This document shows, in pieces, positions 8,319-16,897 of a stretch of DNA of 64,000 bases (positions within the stretch are counted from its first letter, which is position 1; the number at the start of each line of letters is the position of its first letter). Below the pieces are notes generated by a model, which was not told the origin of the DNA, did no database searches, and worked only from the letters and a program-made list of their open reading frames with translations. Source of the stretch: Butyrivibrio proteoclasticus P6B7 (lineage in GTDB: Bacteria > Bacillota > Clostridia > Lachnospirales > Lachnospiraceae); the NCBI RefSeq assembly GCF_000622085.1, contig NZ_JHWL01000001.1, positions 248,001-312,000 of the forward strand, read 5' to 3'. The position numbers were made by a program, and so were the translations under genes.

Positions 8319-9306
8319 AAAAGGGTGTATAGTAGACGATTCTATATGGTACACCAATGCAATAGTGAATGGACTCTTTAAATTTGATATTAGAAGCGGA
8401 CAAGTGAATTTTGTTGGAACTCCTGAGGGTGATGATCCTGAGCTGGAAAGAGCTTATTCAGAGGTAATCTATTTTGATGAAAAAATTTATTTGATTCCGT
8501 TTAATGCTCCCAATATCGCTGTGTATGACCTGAAGAGTAGACACTTCAGTACCATAGAATATCCTGAAGAAGTAAATACAAAGGTATACTCAGCAACGTT
8601 TATAGGGAACAAGATATACTTGCTGCCTTATCTGTCCCAAATGTTTTATTGCATCGATGCTGAAACTAATAGTTTGGAACAGGTAAAAGAGCTAAACGTG
8701 TACCCATTTTCTAGAGATGCATATTCTGTATTAACGCTGCAGTCAGTAGCTATTGGTAATGTCTTGTACTTTTTTGATGGGAAAGGCGATACGTTGTATT
8801 CCTTTGATACTCAGAACAAGAGCATCTTGGGAACAGATTTAAAAAAATATAGTAAGAGATTTATTACCGTCTGCAAAAAAGAGAACAAGATATATGCAAC
8901 ATCCATAGACGGAGAAAAGATGGTAATAGTGGATATCATCAAAGGTGATGAAGATATCGCTGATCTAAACAATGATGCGTTATGCTGGATTGGTAATTAT
9001 AAGGACAAGATAGTTCTTTTGAAATTAGGAGATGACTGTCTAAGGATCTTTGATACTGAAAAACAACTGGAAAGTCCTGAAAACGAGCATCTTGGAAATG
9101 TCTTTTTCAATATGATCTGCAATGGGGATTATTGCTTTACATTACCGACTACGGATAATAAGGCTTTTTATCAGATTGGAAAAGGGACCATTCCATTTGA
9201 TGATAAGAAAGCGATGAAAGAATGGATGCTTGCAAATGGTATTTTCAGAGAAAAAGAAGATGAGGCTTGCGATTTGAACTATTATCTTTCATACATTGCC
9301 AGATGA
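8302..9306 (+). CDS. Putative beta-propeller protein of unknown function
   Basis: 334 residues without signal peptide or membrane helix. Short repeated strands recur every 45-50 residues: IWYTNAIVNGLFKFD, IYLIPFNAPNIAVYD, IYLLPYLSQMFYCID, LYFFDGKGDTLYSFD, IYATSIDGEKMVIVD. This is typical of a Kelch/PQQ-like propeller with about six blades. It overlaps GT61 and precedes an acyltransferase, so it is part of the glycan operon. It may bind sugar or act as a scaffold; no catalytic residue can be named. Confidence 0.6.
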   Translation: MKRIIEKGCIVDDSIWYTNAIVNGLFKFDIRSGQVNFVGTPEGDDPELERAYSEVIYFDEKIYLIPFNAPNIAVYDLKSRHFSTIEYPEEVNTKVYSATFIGNKIYLLPYLSQMFYCIDAETNSLEQVKELNVYPFSRDAYSVLTLQSVAIGNVLYFFDGKGDTLYSFDTQNKSILGTDLKKYSKRFITVCKKENKIYATSIDGEKMVIVDIIKGDEDIADLNNDALCWIGNYKDKIVLLKLGDDCLRIFDTEKQLESPENEHLGNVFFNMICNGDYCFTLPTTDNKAFYQIGKGTIPFDDKKAMKEWMLANGIFREKEDEACDLNYYLSYIAR

Positions 9307-9327
9307 TTCTAGACAGGGGGAGAATTA

Positions 9328-9897
9328 ATGAAAATAGCTAAGGGGGCAATTCTGGACAAAGAAAAGATCAAGTTGAATCCTAATGTTTACTTGGAATTAA
9401 GTGAGAATGCGAAGGTTGATATAGACAACATGCTTATTATAGGCTCGCACAGTTATCCGGGATATGAAATGCCCAGCTTTTTTGTTGTGGGTGAGGGAGC
9501 CAGGGTAGAGGCTAAAAGCTTTGATTTTTATGAGCATGCCGATGTTTTCGTTTATAAGGATGCTTTGCTAGAACTGGGAAATTACACTTTCATAAACAAG
9601 GAGAGCCTTATCAGATGCACCAAGCATATAAAGATTGGCGATAAGTGTGCAATAGGAAGAAGGTTCGTTGCTCTAGATAATGATTTCCACAGTATTCATG
9701 GCAAGAAGGAAAGCCTTCCAATAACCATAGGAAATCACGTGTGGATAGGCACTGGTGTAACCGTGCTAAAGGGAGTGACCATAGGTGATGGTTGCGTAAT
9801 CGGAGCTGGAAGTGTGGTTACAAAAGATATACCTCCAAAGTGCTTGGCGTGTGGAAATCCTATAAAGATTGTGAAGAAAAACATTGAGTGGGGATGA
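9328..9897 (+). CDS. Hexapeptide-repeat (LbH) O-acyltransferase
   Basis: 189 residues with GGGGGAG before the ATG. It shares the left-handed helix of the gene at 4376: [60 protein letters not shown]. The two probably arose by duplication, and they bracket the four genes between them. Catalytic His candidates are in NDFHSIHG. It likely acetylates a sugar of the glycan. It is the last gene before a strong terminator. Confidence 0.85.
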   Translation: MKIAKGAILDKEKIKLNPNVYLELSENAKVDIDNMLIIGSHSYPGYEMPSFFVVGEGARVEAKSFDFYEHADVFVYKDALLELGNYTFINKESLIRCTKHIKIGDKCAIGRRFVALDNDFHSIHGKKESLPITIGNHVWIGTGVTVLKGVTIGDGCVIGAGSVVTKDIPPKCLACGNPIKIVKKNIEWG

Positions 9898-9950
9898 TAG
9901 CATATCATAGGAGTGCCAATATAGGTATATGTTTTACATCTTGTGTAAAG

Positions 9951-9998
9951 AAAAAGACTCTGGGCCCTCTGTTTTCAACAGTGGGTCGAGTCTTTTTT
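9951..9998 (+). terminator. Rho-independent terminator
   Basis: AAAAAGACTC (9951-9960) pairs with GAGTCTTTTTT (9988-9998). CTGTT/AACAG and GGCCC/GGGTC pair inside. It ends the 4.4-9.9 kb glycan operon and is followed by the convergent minus-strand relic. Confidence 0.9.
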
Positions 9999-10047
9999 GC
10001 TTAAATATATGATAACAAATATATGAGAAAGCCTTTACTAAAACGGT

Positions 10048-10257
10048 TTAGAACTCAGGTTTTGTTTTGCTTATTTCATCAATGGATTTATTAAGGGATG
10101 GTAAGCTATCACGTTCCTTAGTGTAATCGCCAGAACCACCTTTATCATATTCTTCAATATATCTTGCGAAGCCAACTACTCCAAGAGCATCTATGAGTGC
10201 TTCGTCACCTTTGATCTTTAATTCTGAAGAGCTTAGTATATTAAGTGTTTTCGCCAT
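10048..10257 (-). CDS. Small antitoxin-like protein adjacent to PIN-domain relic
   Basis: 69 residues with GGAGG eight bases upstream of the ATG. The pattern KIKGDEALIDALGVVGFARYI followed by a GDYTKERD segment resembles small proteins that accompany PIN ribonuclease toxins in Firmicutes and cyanobacteria. The start overlaps the end of the PIN remnant by 17 bases. With the toxin truncated, this may be an orphan antitoxin. Function is inferred from family memory and context only. Confidence 0.55.
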   Translation of the reverse strand: MAKTLNILSSSELKIKGDEALIDALGVVGFARYIEEYDKGGSGDYTKERDSLPSLNKSIDEISKTKPEF

Positions 10258-10579
10258 AGTTTATTACCTCCGTTAAGAATAGAATCGGATTCATGACTTT
10301 AACATTAAGAGATGTTCTTTTTGATGCTTTAAGTAATCCGGTATCAACAGTTAAGAAAATATCTACATTATTCTCTGCAGAAGCAACATGTAGACTATCA
10401 AAAGATTTCATATTAGTCAACGATTGCAACTCTTTTGCTCTATCAACTATTATATCGGACATGGCAATATCTCTCTTGACATATTTTATGTAGATATAGA
10501 TTAGTCTGCGCTTTTGGACAATATCGTGAGTGGCAGATATTTCGATCCTCAGAGTTTCACTCCCTTCAATTATAGTTTT
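10241..10579 (-). pseudogene. 5'-truncated PIN-domain toxin remnant
   Basis: The minus-strand frame from 10579 to 10241 reads the middle and end of a PIN domain: EGSETLRIEISATHD, KSFDSLHVASAE, DIFLTVDTGLLK and a VMNPILFLTEV ending. A TAG at 10582-10580 closes the frame upstream, and the usual N-terminal LDTCV-type segment with the first catalytic Asp is absent. An ATG at 10462 exists but starts inside the domain. I therefore read this as a dead VapC-like toxin whose partner at 10257-10048 survives. Confidence 0.65.
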
Positions 10580-10707
10580 CTAAGTAGCCGCTAGCAAGCT
10601 ATAAGATGAATTTATCGCTGATGTCAGATGACATTAGCGCTGCCAAGATTTGGCAAAGTGAAATAATCACGGAGCATAGATTAACAAAGCCTAATAAATA
10701 TTGCAAT

Positions 10708-10752
10708 GCTGTTTTATTATGCGTTTGCTTGTGTGATAAAATATAGTTAACA
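10708..10752 (+). promoter_or_regulatory. Repeated promoter element, copy 1
   Basis: About 45 bases from GCTGTTTTATTAT through GTGTGATAAAATATAGTTAAC. Two further copies at 14278 and 16826 keep identical internal spacing. TGATAAAAT is a good extended -10, and a TTTATT box lies 18 bases upstream. It precedes the pyruvyl-transferase-like gene at 10808. Confidence 0.6.
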
Positions 10753-10807
10753 CATATTATGAGATTGCGGATGCGCAAGCCGTTTAAAATTTGCGCTACA
10801 ATTCATT

Positions 10808-11947
10808 ATGGAAAAGAAAAATAGTAAGGCTGCTATTTTTACATGGTGTAATTATGGAAAAGTGAATTTTGGACAGATATTACAGTGCTATGCCTTGTGT
10901 GAATTATGTAAAAAAAATGGCATAGTTCCTACTGTGGTTAGGTATAGACCGCTTAGTTTTCGAGAAAACTACGATGTCATTCCTAAAGGTGCCTTAGAAA
11001 GAGAACAGTACGAATTTGATTATAAAAATAAAAACTGGCAGAAACAAGATACTGAACAGGTAGTAAAATGCAACAATTTCATGCGTTCCAGAATAAATAC
11101 TACAGATCTTTGCTATTCGGTTGATGATATAAAAAATGCCGTGTTCGATATTGATTTGTGGATTGTGGGGAGCGATCAACTGTGGAATCCAAATATGTCA
11201 GATGACACGTATCTTTTGGAATTTGCAGATGAAAAGAATAAGTGTATTTCATATTCCACTAGTGGCATTTTTTCAGATAGACTAGCTAATAGAGGATTTC
11301 TAGAGAGATTATCAAAGGCTCTTGATAAGTTCGAGGCTGTTTCAGTTCGTGAACAAGTTGGAGTCGATATTTTAAAGAAATATACGAATAAAAAAATAGA
11401 GTGTGTTCTGGATCCTACACTTATGCTGGATACGAAAGAATGGGGGATTATATGTGAAAAAGAATCTTCCACTGAAAAATATGTTTTATGCTTTTGTTTG
11501 GGGTTAATTCTTCCTCATAAGCATTTAATGGAGCATATAGCTAGAAAGCATAGAGCACGGAAGATAATCTATATAGATATGGATAATTCGAAAGAATATC
11601 TTTATTCAACAGAGAGTTTTATGGGGATAAAAGGGTGTGGCCCTGAAGATTTTGTTTCACTTATAAAGCATGCGGATGCGATATGCACAGATTCTTTCCA
11701 TGCTGCAGCTTTCTCTATAATCTTTGAGAAAGAATTTTATGTGTTAAATAGAGCTTATGATGATTGTGAAGGAACTGGAAGTGATAGGATAGATGGATTG
11801 ATGAATCTTTTGGGCATCAAAAACAGACACGTCAATTCATTAAATGAGTTAAACAAAATATCTAGAATAGATTATTTAAAAGTCAAGGAACATCTTAAAG
11901 AGAATCAGAAAAAGAGCCTTGAGTATTTACTAATGGCGACAAAATGA
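10808..11947 (+). CDS. Polysaccharide pyruvyl transferase family protein
   Basis: 379 residues. It opens with FTWCNYGKVNFGQILQCYAL, the entry segment of the PS_pyruv_trans family. Later come IVGSDQLWNP, SVREQVGVDIL, ECVLDPTLML and TDSFHAAAFSI, all characteristic. CsaB-type members add a pyruvate ketal to cell-wall polysaccharide, and related gut proteins act on surface glycans. The gene follows promoter-element copy 1. It lacks the IYGxGxxG module, but a free-standing version of that module follows 47 bases later. Confidence 0.85.
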   Translation: MEKKNSKAAIFTWCNYGKVNFGQILQCYALCELCKKNGIVPTVVRYRPLSFRENYDVIPKGALEREQYEFDYKNKNWQKQDTEQVVKCNNFMRSRINTTDLCYSVDDIKNAVFDIDLWIVGSDQLWNPNMSDDTYLLEFADEKNKCISYSTSGIFSDRLANRGFLERLSKALDKFEAVSVREQVGVDILKKYTNKKIECVLDPTLMLDTKEWGIICEKESSTEKYVLCFCLGLILPHKHLMEHIARKHRARKIIYIDMDNSKEYLYSTESFMGIKGCGPEDFVSLIKHADAICTDSFHAAAFSIIFEKEFYVLNRAYDDCEGTGSDRIDGLMNLLGIKNRHVNSLNELNKISRIDYLKVKEHLKENQKKSLEYLLMATK

Positions 11948-11994
11948 TAATCTACAGTTTGTTTTATTAACTATAGATGTAAAGGAGATAAAAC

Positions 11995-12402
11995 GTGAAT
12001 ATAGATACTAGATCAACAGATAACATAGGTTTCTATCTATATGACCAATGGATTCGAGTTGTCCGTGAAGGCTATAGAATAGCTCAATTCTTTGAAGATA
12101 ACTTGTATAAGAATGTCGCTATCTATGGAATGGGAGTCATTGGTCTACAGCTCTTTGAAGAATTGCAGAGTTCAGGCTCTGTAAATGTTTTGTATGGAAT
12201 AGACCAGAATGCTGCGAACAAGAAGATTGATGACCTCAAGGTGGTAACAATAGATCAGCTCAAAGGCGAGGTGCACCCTGATGCAATAATAGTTACTCCA
12301 GTCCAGCATTATTGGGAGATTGAACATCAATTGAAAGAAGTATTTGGAGATGTTGATGTAATCTCTGTTGAGGATGCGGTATTCTATTCTAAGTTTTTTT
12401 AG
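11995..12402 (+). CDS. Free-standing Rossmann-like 'IYGxGxxG' protein
   Basis: 135 residues from a GTG start with AAAGGAG seven bases upstream. A helical lead (WIRVVREGYRIAQFFED) is followed by VAIYGMGVIGLQLFEEL near residues 41-57, then YGIDQNA and IIVTPVQHYWEI. This gives a compact alpha/beta fold with an intact GxGxxG nucleotide-binding loop. The same layout recurs at 19219, 24721 and 25211, and as a fused domain on eight enzymes here. It resembles the N-terminal sugar-nucleotide-binding domain of PglD-type enzymes. The ligand is unknown. It sits directly behind the pyruvyl-transferase-like gene. Confidence 0.65.
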   Translation: MNIDTRSTDNIGFYLYDQWIRVVREGYRIAQFFEDNLYKNVAIYGMGVIGLQLFEELQSSGSVNVLYGIDQNAANKKIDDLKVVTIDQLKGEVHPDAIIVTPVQHYWEIEHQLKEVFGDVDVISVEDAVFYSKFF

Positions 12403-12521
12403 TTGCGTAAGTATAATTTGCATATATAATGCATCAAATAAGGAGAATGATGGGCTCAAAGTAGTAACAAACGTGTTATACTATCCATGAATGTAAAAAT
12501 CATGCAGGATGGACTTGGGAT

Positions 12522-14183
12522 ATGACGTACAGAAAGATGCCTATAGGCATTGATGATTACAAGAAGCTAGTTGAAGGTAATTATTACTTCATAGACAAGA
12601 CTAATTTCATAATGTCTCTTATTGATGGTCATTCTGATGTGACGCTTATTACCAGACCACGCAGATTTGGTAAGACCCTTACCATGAGTATGCTTAGATA
12701 TTTTTATAATAACGACAACGTTTTAGAAAATAGAAAGCTATTTGATAAGTGTGAGATTGGAAAACCTGAGAATAAAAGATATATGTCAGAGCAGGGTAAG
12801 TATCCTGTTCTGTTTTTGACGTTTAAAGATATAAATGCTGATAACTATGACAGTATGAAGAAGCAATTTGATATGGTTATCAGTGACGTGTATGGAAGAC
12901 ATAGAGATATTATGTCTGAACTAGCTGAAGACGAGGTGGACTATTATAACAAGGCTCTTAGATGTGAATTGTCAGAGGAAGAGCTTCGTTTTTCTTTGAA
13001 GAGGCTTACGGATTATCTTTACAAGTTTTATCAGGAAAAGGTGGTTGTTCTTATTGATGAGTATGATGCACCTATTCAGCATGCTTATGATGCAGATAGT
13101 AAGTACTATCATGAAGCAATTGATTTTGTTAAAGGCTTGATGGGAACTGTACTTAAAACTAATGACAGAATGAATTTTGCTATTCTTACCGGCGTTTTAA
13201 GGATTGCGAAAGAGAGCATTTTTAGTGATCTGAATAACCTTGATGTATGTTCTGTTGTTTCAGACAAATATAGCGATGTGTTTGGTTTTAATAATGATGA
13301 CATAGATCAGATTTTAAAGGATTATAATCTGCCAGATAAGAAGGCTGAGATTATTGAATGGTATGACGGGTATCATTTTGGTTCTAGCAATATCTATAAT
13401 CCATGGTCAGTAATCAAGTATATCGACAATAATTGTAAGACTCAGGCGTATTGGATAAATACATCGTCATATTCTATTCTTTCAAATAGCTTGGGTAAAG
13501 ATGGATTTCCAATGGAAGAATTTATGGAAAAGCTATTCAATGGAGAGCCAGTTAGTGCTTGGATAGATGAAGGCGTAATCTATGATGAAATAGGCCAAAA
13601 TAGCAATAAGCTGTTTACTATGTTGCTGAATACCGGATATCTTACACCAGATTCAGATTATGAAGAAAATGGTGAAGAGTACAAACTTGTTATTCCAAAT
13701 AAAGAGGTTTCAAGTGTATTCAAGAGAGAAATACTTGGTAGGATGACAGATAATAGATCATCTGAAGTTGAAAACACACTTGTGGATAAACTTCTTTCGG
13801 GGGACCCTGCTGAGCTAGAAAAGGCTTTGTCCGATTTCATATTGAAGTATGTAAGTTATTTCGATGCGGGAACTGAAGGCTTCTACCATGGAATGATGCT
13901 CGGAATATTATCGATGATTTTTGATACGCATAAGGTATGCTCTAACAAGGAAAGTGGTTTGGGAAGATTTGATATTGCACTGTTCCCTAAAAAAGCTGAT
14001 GGAATAGGCGTTATTCTTGAGTTTAAGAAAAGCGATAAAGAAGATGCACTAGAGAAAAACGCTGATGAAGCGCTGAATCAGATTATAGATAATAAGTATG
14101 ATACGGAGTTTGCTAGTGAGCGGATATCTAATGTAAAGAAGTATGGCATTTCTTTCTGCGGAAAGAAAATATGCGTCAGATGA
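12522..14183 (+). CDS. AAA-ATPase-like protein with PD-(D/E)XK nuclease domain
   Basis: 553 residues. The start matches the AAA-ATPase_like family (PF09820): PIGIDDYKKLVEGNYYFIDK, then Walker A RPRRFGKT near residues 45-52 and VVVLIDEYDAP as Walker B. The C-terminus carries GRFDIALFP and GVILEFKKS, the D...ExK core of the DUF1703/PF08011 nuclease fold. Such genes are abundant and often multicopy in Bacteroides and Lachnospiraceae; their role is unresolved. It interrupts the glycan cluster without being related to it, which suggests insertion. Confidence 0.85.
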   Translation: MTYRKMPIGIDDYKKLVEGNYYFIDKTNFIMSLIDGHSDVTLITRPRRFGKTLTMSMLRYFYNNDNVLENRKLFDKCEIGKPENKRYMSEQGKYPVLFLTFKDINADNYDSMKKQFDMVISDVYGRHRDIMSELAEDEVDYYNKALRCELSEEELRFSLKRLTDYLYKFYQEKVVVLIDEYDAPIQHAYDADSKYYHEAIDFVKGLMGTVLKTNDRMNFAILTGVLRIAKESIFSDLNNLDVCSVVSDKYSDVFGFNNDDIDQILKDYNLPDKKAEIIEWYDGYHFGSSNIYNPWSVIKYIDNNCKTQAYWINTSSYSILSNSLGKDGFPMEEFMEKLFNGEPVSAWIDEGVIYDEIGQNSNKLFTMLLNTGYLTPDSDYEENGEEYKLVIPNKEVSSVFKREILGRMTDNRSSEVENTLVDKLLSGDPAELEKALSDFILKYVSYFDAGTEGFYHGMMLGILSMIFDTHKVCSNKESGLGRFDIALFPKKADGIGVILEFKKSDKEDALEKNADEALNQIIDNKYDTEFASERISNVKKYGISFCGKKICVR

Positions 14184-14249
14184 ACCAATATGGCGGAGGT
14201 AGTTGATATGATTTTTGCAGAAGATCAGGAAATCTAATTGTGTTGCTTT

Positions 14250-14288
14250 CAGCTATTGTACTGGTAAAGGTGCAATAGCTGTTTTAAT
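14250..14288 (+). terminator. Terminator joined to promoter copy 2
   Basis: CAGCTATTG (14250-14258) pairs with CAATAGCTG (14273-14281), followed by TTTTAAT. Its 3' arm runs into the repeated promoter element. A nine-codon frame (14208-14237) with a good ribosome site lies just upstream. Confidence 0.7.
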
Positions 14289-14322
14289 ATACGCTTATTT
14301 GTGTGATAAAATATAGTTAACA
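14278..14322 (+). promoter_or_regulatory. Repeated promoter element, copy 2
   Basis: GCTGTTTTAATAT followed by TTGTGTGATAAAATATAG and TTAACA. It matches copy 1 nearly base for base with the same spacing. The extended -10 TGATAAAAT lies about 40 bases before the glycosyltransferase start at 14348. Confidence 0.65.
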
Positions 14323-14347
14323 AAATAGCGCGAAAGATGAAAAAAAT

Positions 14348-15502
14348 ATGATATCTGTAATCATTCCTGTGTACAATTCCAAACCATATCTGAATAAGTG
14401 CTTGGACAGTGTTCTTGGCCAAACTTATACAGATATGCAGGTTATTATTGTTGACGATGGCTCTTCAGATGGTTCTGGAGCCGTCTGTGATGAGTATGCT
14501 CAAAAAGATTCCAGAGTTGAGGCGTATCATATACCTAATTCTGGAACTGTTATTTCTAGAAGGACTGGCCTGTCAAAAGCAAAAGGTCAGTATGTCTGTT
14601 TTGTGGATTCTGATGACTGGATCGAACCAGATATGATTACCAATCTGATTGAACAGTTTGATGATGAAAGTCTTGATTTTGTCGTCTTTGGAGCTATTCA
14701 CAATGAAAATGGTGATGTCCATAGTTATATTCCAGAGAATAATAGTATTTGTATAAAGAATGCAGAAGATAGAAAAAGTATTATTTCAAACTATCTTTTG
14801 TCTCCCAAACATGAGTATAGAATACCTATGTCTTTATGGAGCAAGATTTACAGACGCGAATTCATTACCCGGTGCTTTGAAAAAATGCCAGATAATATCT
14901 GGTATGGTGAAGACTATCTATGCATGTTTTATTCTCTTTTATTTTGTAATGGTTTTAAGACAGTTGATAAGGCATATTACCATTATATGGTTCGTAAAAA
15001 TACCGTGTCACACCGGAAACATAATGACTATATTGAGGTGGAGAGCCGATTATCTGCATATCTCTTGAACATATTCGATGAGTTTCACGAAGTTATAGAT
15101 AATACTATTTTCTGGAAGGTTATTAAACGAAGAGCTTTTTATCTTCTAAATTACGAATGTGAAGGACAGCTCTTTTTACCCAATTATTATTTTCCGGAGC
15201 CTGAACTGCTCAGAAGAAAAAAAGTTTTAATATATGGGGCAGGAAATGTCGGAACAGATTATTATGAGTCTATGGCCCGAAATAAAGATATAGAACTTGT
15301 TGGAATAGTTGATAAAAAGGCAGGTGATATTTCTTTTATTTGGGGAATTGTCCACACTCCGGATTATATTAAATATATCGAATATGACTACGTTGTACTG
15401 GCGATTAATTCTAAGGAAGTTGCATGTGAGATTTTTAAGGAATTAGAAGGATTAGGCATTAAAAAAGAAAGAATTATTTGGAGAGAACCTATATCTTTAT
15501 GA
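14348..15502 (+). CDS. GT2 glycosyltransferase with C-terminal IYGxGxxG module
   Basis: 384 residues. The GT-A domain (about 1-225) shows SVIIPVYNSKPYLNKCLDSV, IIVDDGSSDGS and FVDSDDWIEPDM. These give the DxD site of family 2 enzymes, which use NDP-sugars at the cytoplasmic face. From about residue 290 a separate module begins: KVLIYGAGNVGTDYYES, then GIVDKKAG and YVVLAINS. It is related to the small protein at 11995. There is no membrane helix. It starts a transcription unit with the gene at 15542. Confidence 0.85.
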   Translation: MISVIIPVYNSKPYLNKCLDSVLGQTYTDMQVIIVDDGSSDGSGAVCDEYAQKDSRVEAYHIPNSGTVISRRTGLSKAKGQYVCFVDSDDWIEPDMITNLIEQFDDESLDFVVFGAIHNENGDVHSYIPENNSICIKNAEDRKSIISNYLLSPKHEYRIPMSLWSKIYRREFITRCFEKMPDNIWYGEDYLCMFYSLLFCNGFKTVDKAYYHYMVRKNTVSHRKHNDYIEVESRLSAYLLNIFDEFHEVIDNTIFWKVIKRRAFYLLNYECEGQLFLPNYYFPEPELLRRKKVLIYGAGNVGTDYYESMARNKDIELVGIVDKKAGDISFIWGIVHTPDYIKYIEYDYVVLAINSKEVACEIFKELEGLGIKKERIIWREPISL

Positions 15503-15541
15503 TGCAAGAGCTATCCATTTAGAGAAAGGCTGCTACTATCT

Positions 15542-16783
15542 ATGAGTGATTCTTATAAGGTTAGTGTCATTATTACAACTTACAATGAAGATAAATACTT
15601 AGAGGACTGTTTGGATAGCGTCATTTCCCAAACACTGACACCTATTGAGATAATAGTGGTTAATGATGGATCAACTGACAGTACCTGCGATATTCTTTGT
15701 GGATATGAAAAGAATTATAGTAACATGGTGGTTATTAATCAGGAAAACATTGGGCAGGCGGCTTCAATCAATGAAGCATTGGATCTTGTAAATGGTGAAT
15801 ACCTGGTATTCATGGACGCTGATGACAAGTATCCCAGGAAAGATTGCCTTGAAAGATTGTATAATACTGCGACTGCTAATGGGGCGCTTTTGTGCGGGGG
15901 GAACATTCTTTTATTTGATCAGAAGGACGGACAAATAAAATGCGGTTATAAAGCTGGCGATGGCGATGATAATCATTCGAGGAATCAGTTTATAAAAGTA
16001 GATGACTATCATTATTTATATGGGCATACACGTTATCTTTATAATACAAAAATGATGAAAGATAACAATGTAAAGCATGGACTTTACAGACGCTATGGAG
16101 ACCAGGCTCTGACATTGAGGGCACTTTTTGCTGCAGGCAAATTATATGAGCTTGATTATCCTGTTTATGAGTATAGATTTAATCATAGGCCAGCCGTTTA
16201 TGACGAGGAAACTTGGTTTGATATTATGGGTGCTTTTAGGGACACCGTAGAGTTTTTGATTAGTCATAATATGAGAAGAATGTATGAAGAAAATGTCTTC
16301 AAAGAGTATAAAAGAATGTTTTTTTCTTTTTATAGATGGACCATTGGAAACCCAAAATGGAGAAAACTGCTTGAACAGATTATGCAAATTATGAAACAAG
16401 CAGATTGGTCCAATACATATGAGCTGGCGTCCAAAGCAACAGAAGAAATAACTAATGAGACTTCTAGAATGGATAGTATTTTTAATTCTGGGGAGCCTCT
16501 TGTTATTTATGGCGCAGGCTATAATACAAAAAGATTGATAAAGAAGTACGAAGATAAAAAAGAGTTGATAGGCGGAATCGCTGTGACAAATAAAGGTGCT
16601 GAAGACTATTTGGATGGGATAGAAATAAAGGCTATTGATGATTATCTAGAACAAAAGCGATATATATATATTGTTGTCACTCCGTACGATGGTGTGGGGG
16701 AAGAAATGTATAAACATGCCAAGGAACTTGGATTTGAGCATGTTGAAAGAATTAGTGTTGATAATACTGCAGATTCAATTTAA
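15542..16783 (+). CDS. GT2 glycosyltransferase with C-terminal IYGxGxxG module
   Basis: 413 residues. The GT-A part includes VSVIITTYNEDKYLEDCLDS, IIVVNDGSTDST and LVFMDADDKYPRKD. The C-terminal module starts near residue 318 with LVIYGAGYNTKRLIKK, followed by GGIAVTNKG and IYIVVTPYDGVG. It follows the similar enzyme at 14348 after about 40 bases, and a terminator comes after it. It probably adds one sugar of the glycan repeat; the donor cannot be inferred. Confidence 0.85.
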   Translation: MSDSYKVSVIITTYNEDKYLEDCLDSVISQTLTPIEIIVVNDGSTDSTCDILCGYEKNYSNMVVINQENIGQAASINEALDLVNGEYLVFMDADDKYPRKDCLERLYNTATANGALLCGGNILLFDQKDGQIKCGYKAGDGDDNHSRNQFIKVDDYHYLYGHTRYLYNTKMMKDNNVKHGLYRRYGDQALTLRALFAAGKLYELDYPVYEYRFNHRPAVYDEETWFDIMGAFRDTVEFLISHNMRRMYEENVFKEYKRMFFSFYRWTIGNPKWRKLLEQIMQIMKQADWSNTYELASKATEEITNETSRMDSIFNSGEPLVIYGAGYNTKRLIKKYEDKKELIGGIAVTNKGAEDYLDGIEIKAIDDYLEQKRYIYIVVTPYDGVGEEMYKHAKELGFEHVERISVDNTADSI

Positions 16784-16798
16784 TAAAGTGCATGTATT

Positions 16799-16836
16799 GC
16801 GGCTACAACAATAATTGTTGTAGCCGCTGTTTTATT
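16799..16836 (+). terminator. Terminator joined to promoter copy 3
   Basis: GCGGCTACAACA (16799-16810) pairs with TGTTGTAGCCGC (16816-16827), followed by TGTTTTATT. The 3' end overlaps the third promoter element. Confidence 0.85.
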
Positions 16837-16870
16837 ATTCGTGCGTTTATGTGATAAAATATAGTATATG
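16826..16870 (+). promoter_or_regulatory. Repeated promoter element, copy 3
   Basis: GCTGTTTTATTATTCGTGCG then TTTATGTGATAAAATATAG. Spacing from GCTG to GTGATAAAAT is the same 25 bases as in the other two copies. It lies about 40 bases before the start at 16898 and probably drives the long 16.9-29.0 kb run. Confidence 0.65.
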
Positions 16871-16897
16871 ACACTGTCGTTAACTAGGCTTAGATAA

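Noticed and set aside
14208..14237. Nine-codon leader peptide gene with a good ribosome site
   Set aside because: Too short to support; it may be a relic. No regulatory codons or attenuator pairing with it were evident.
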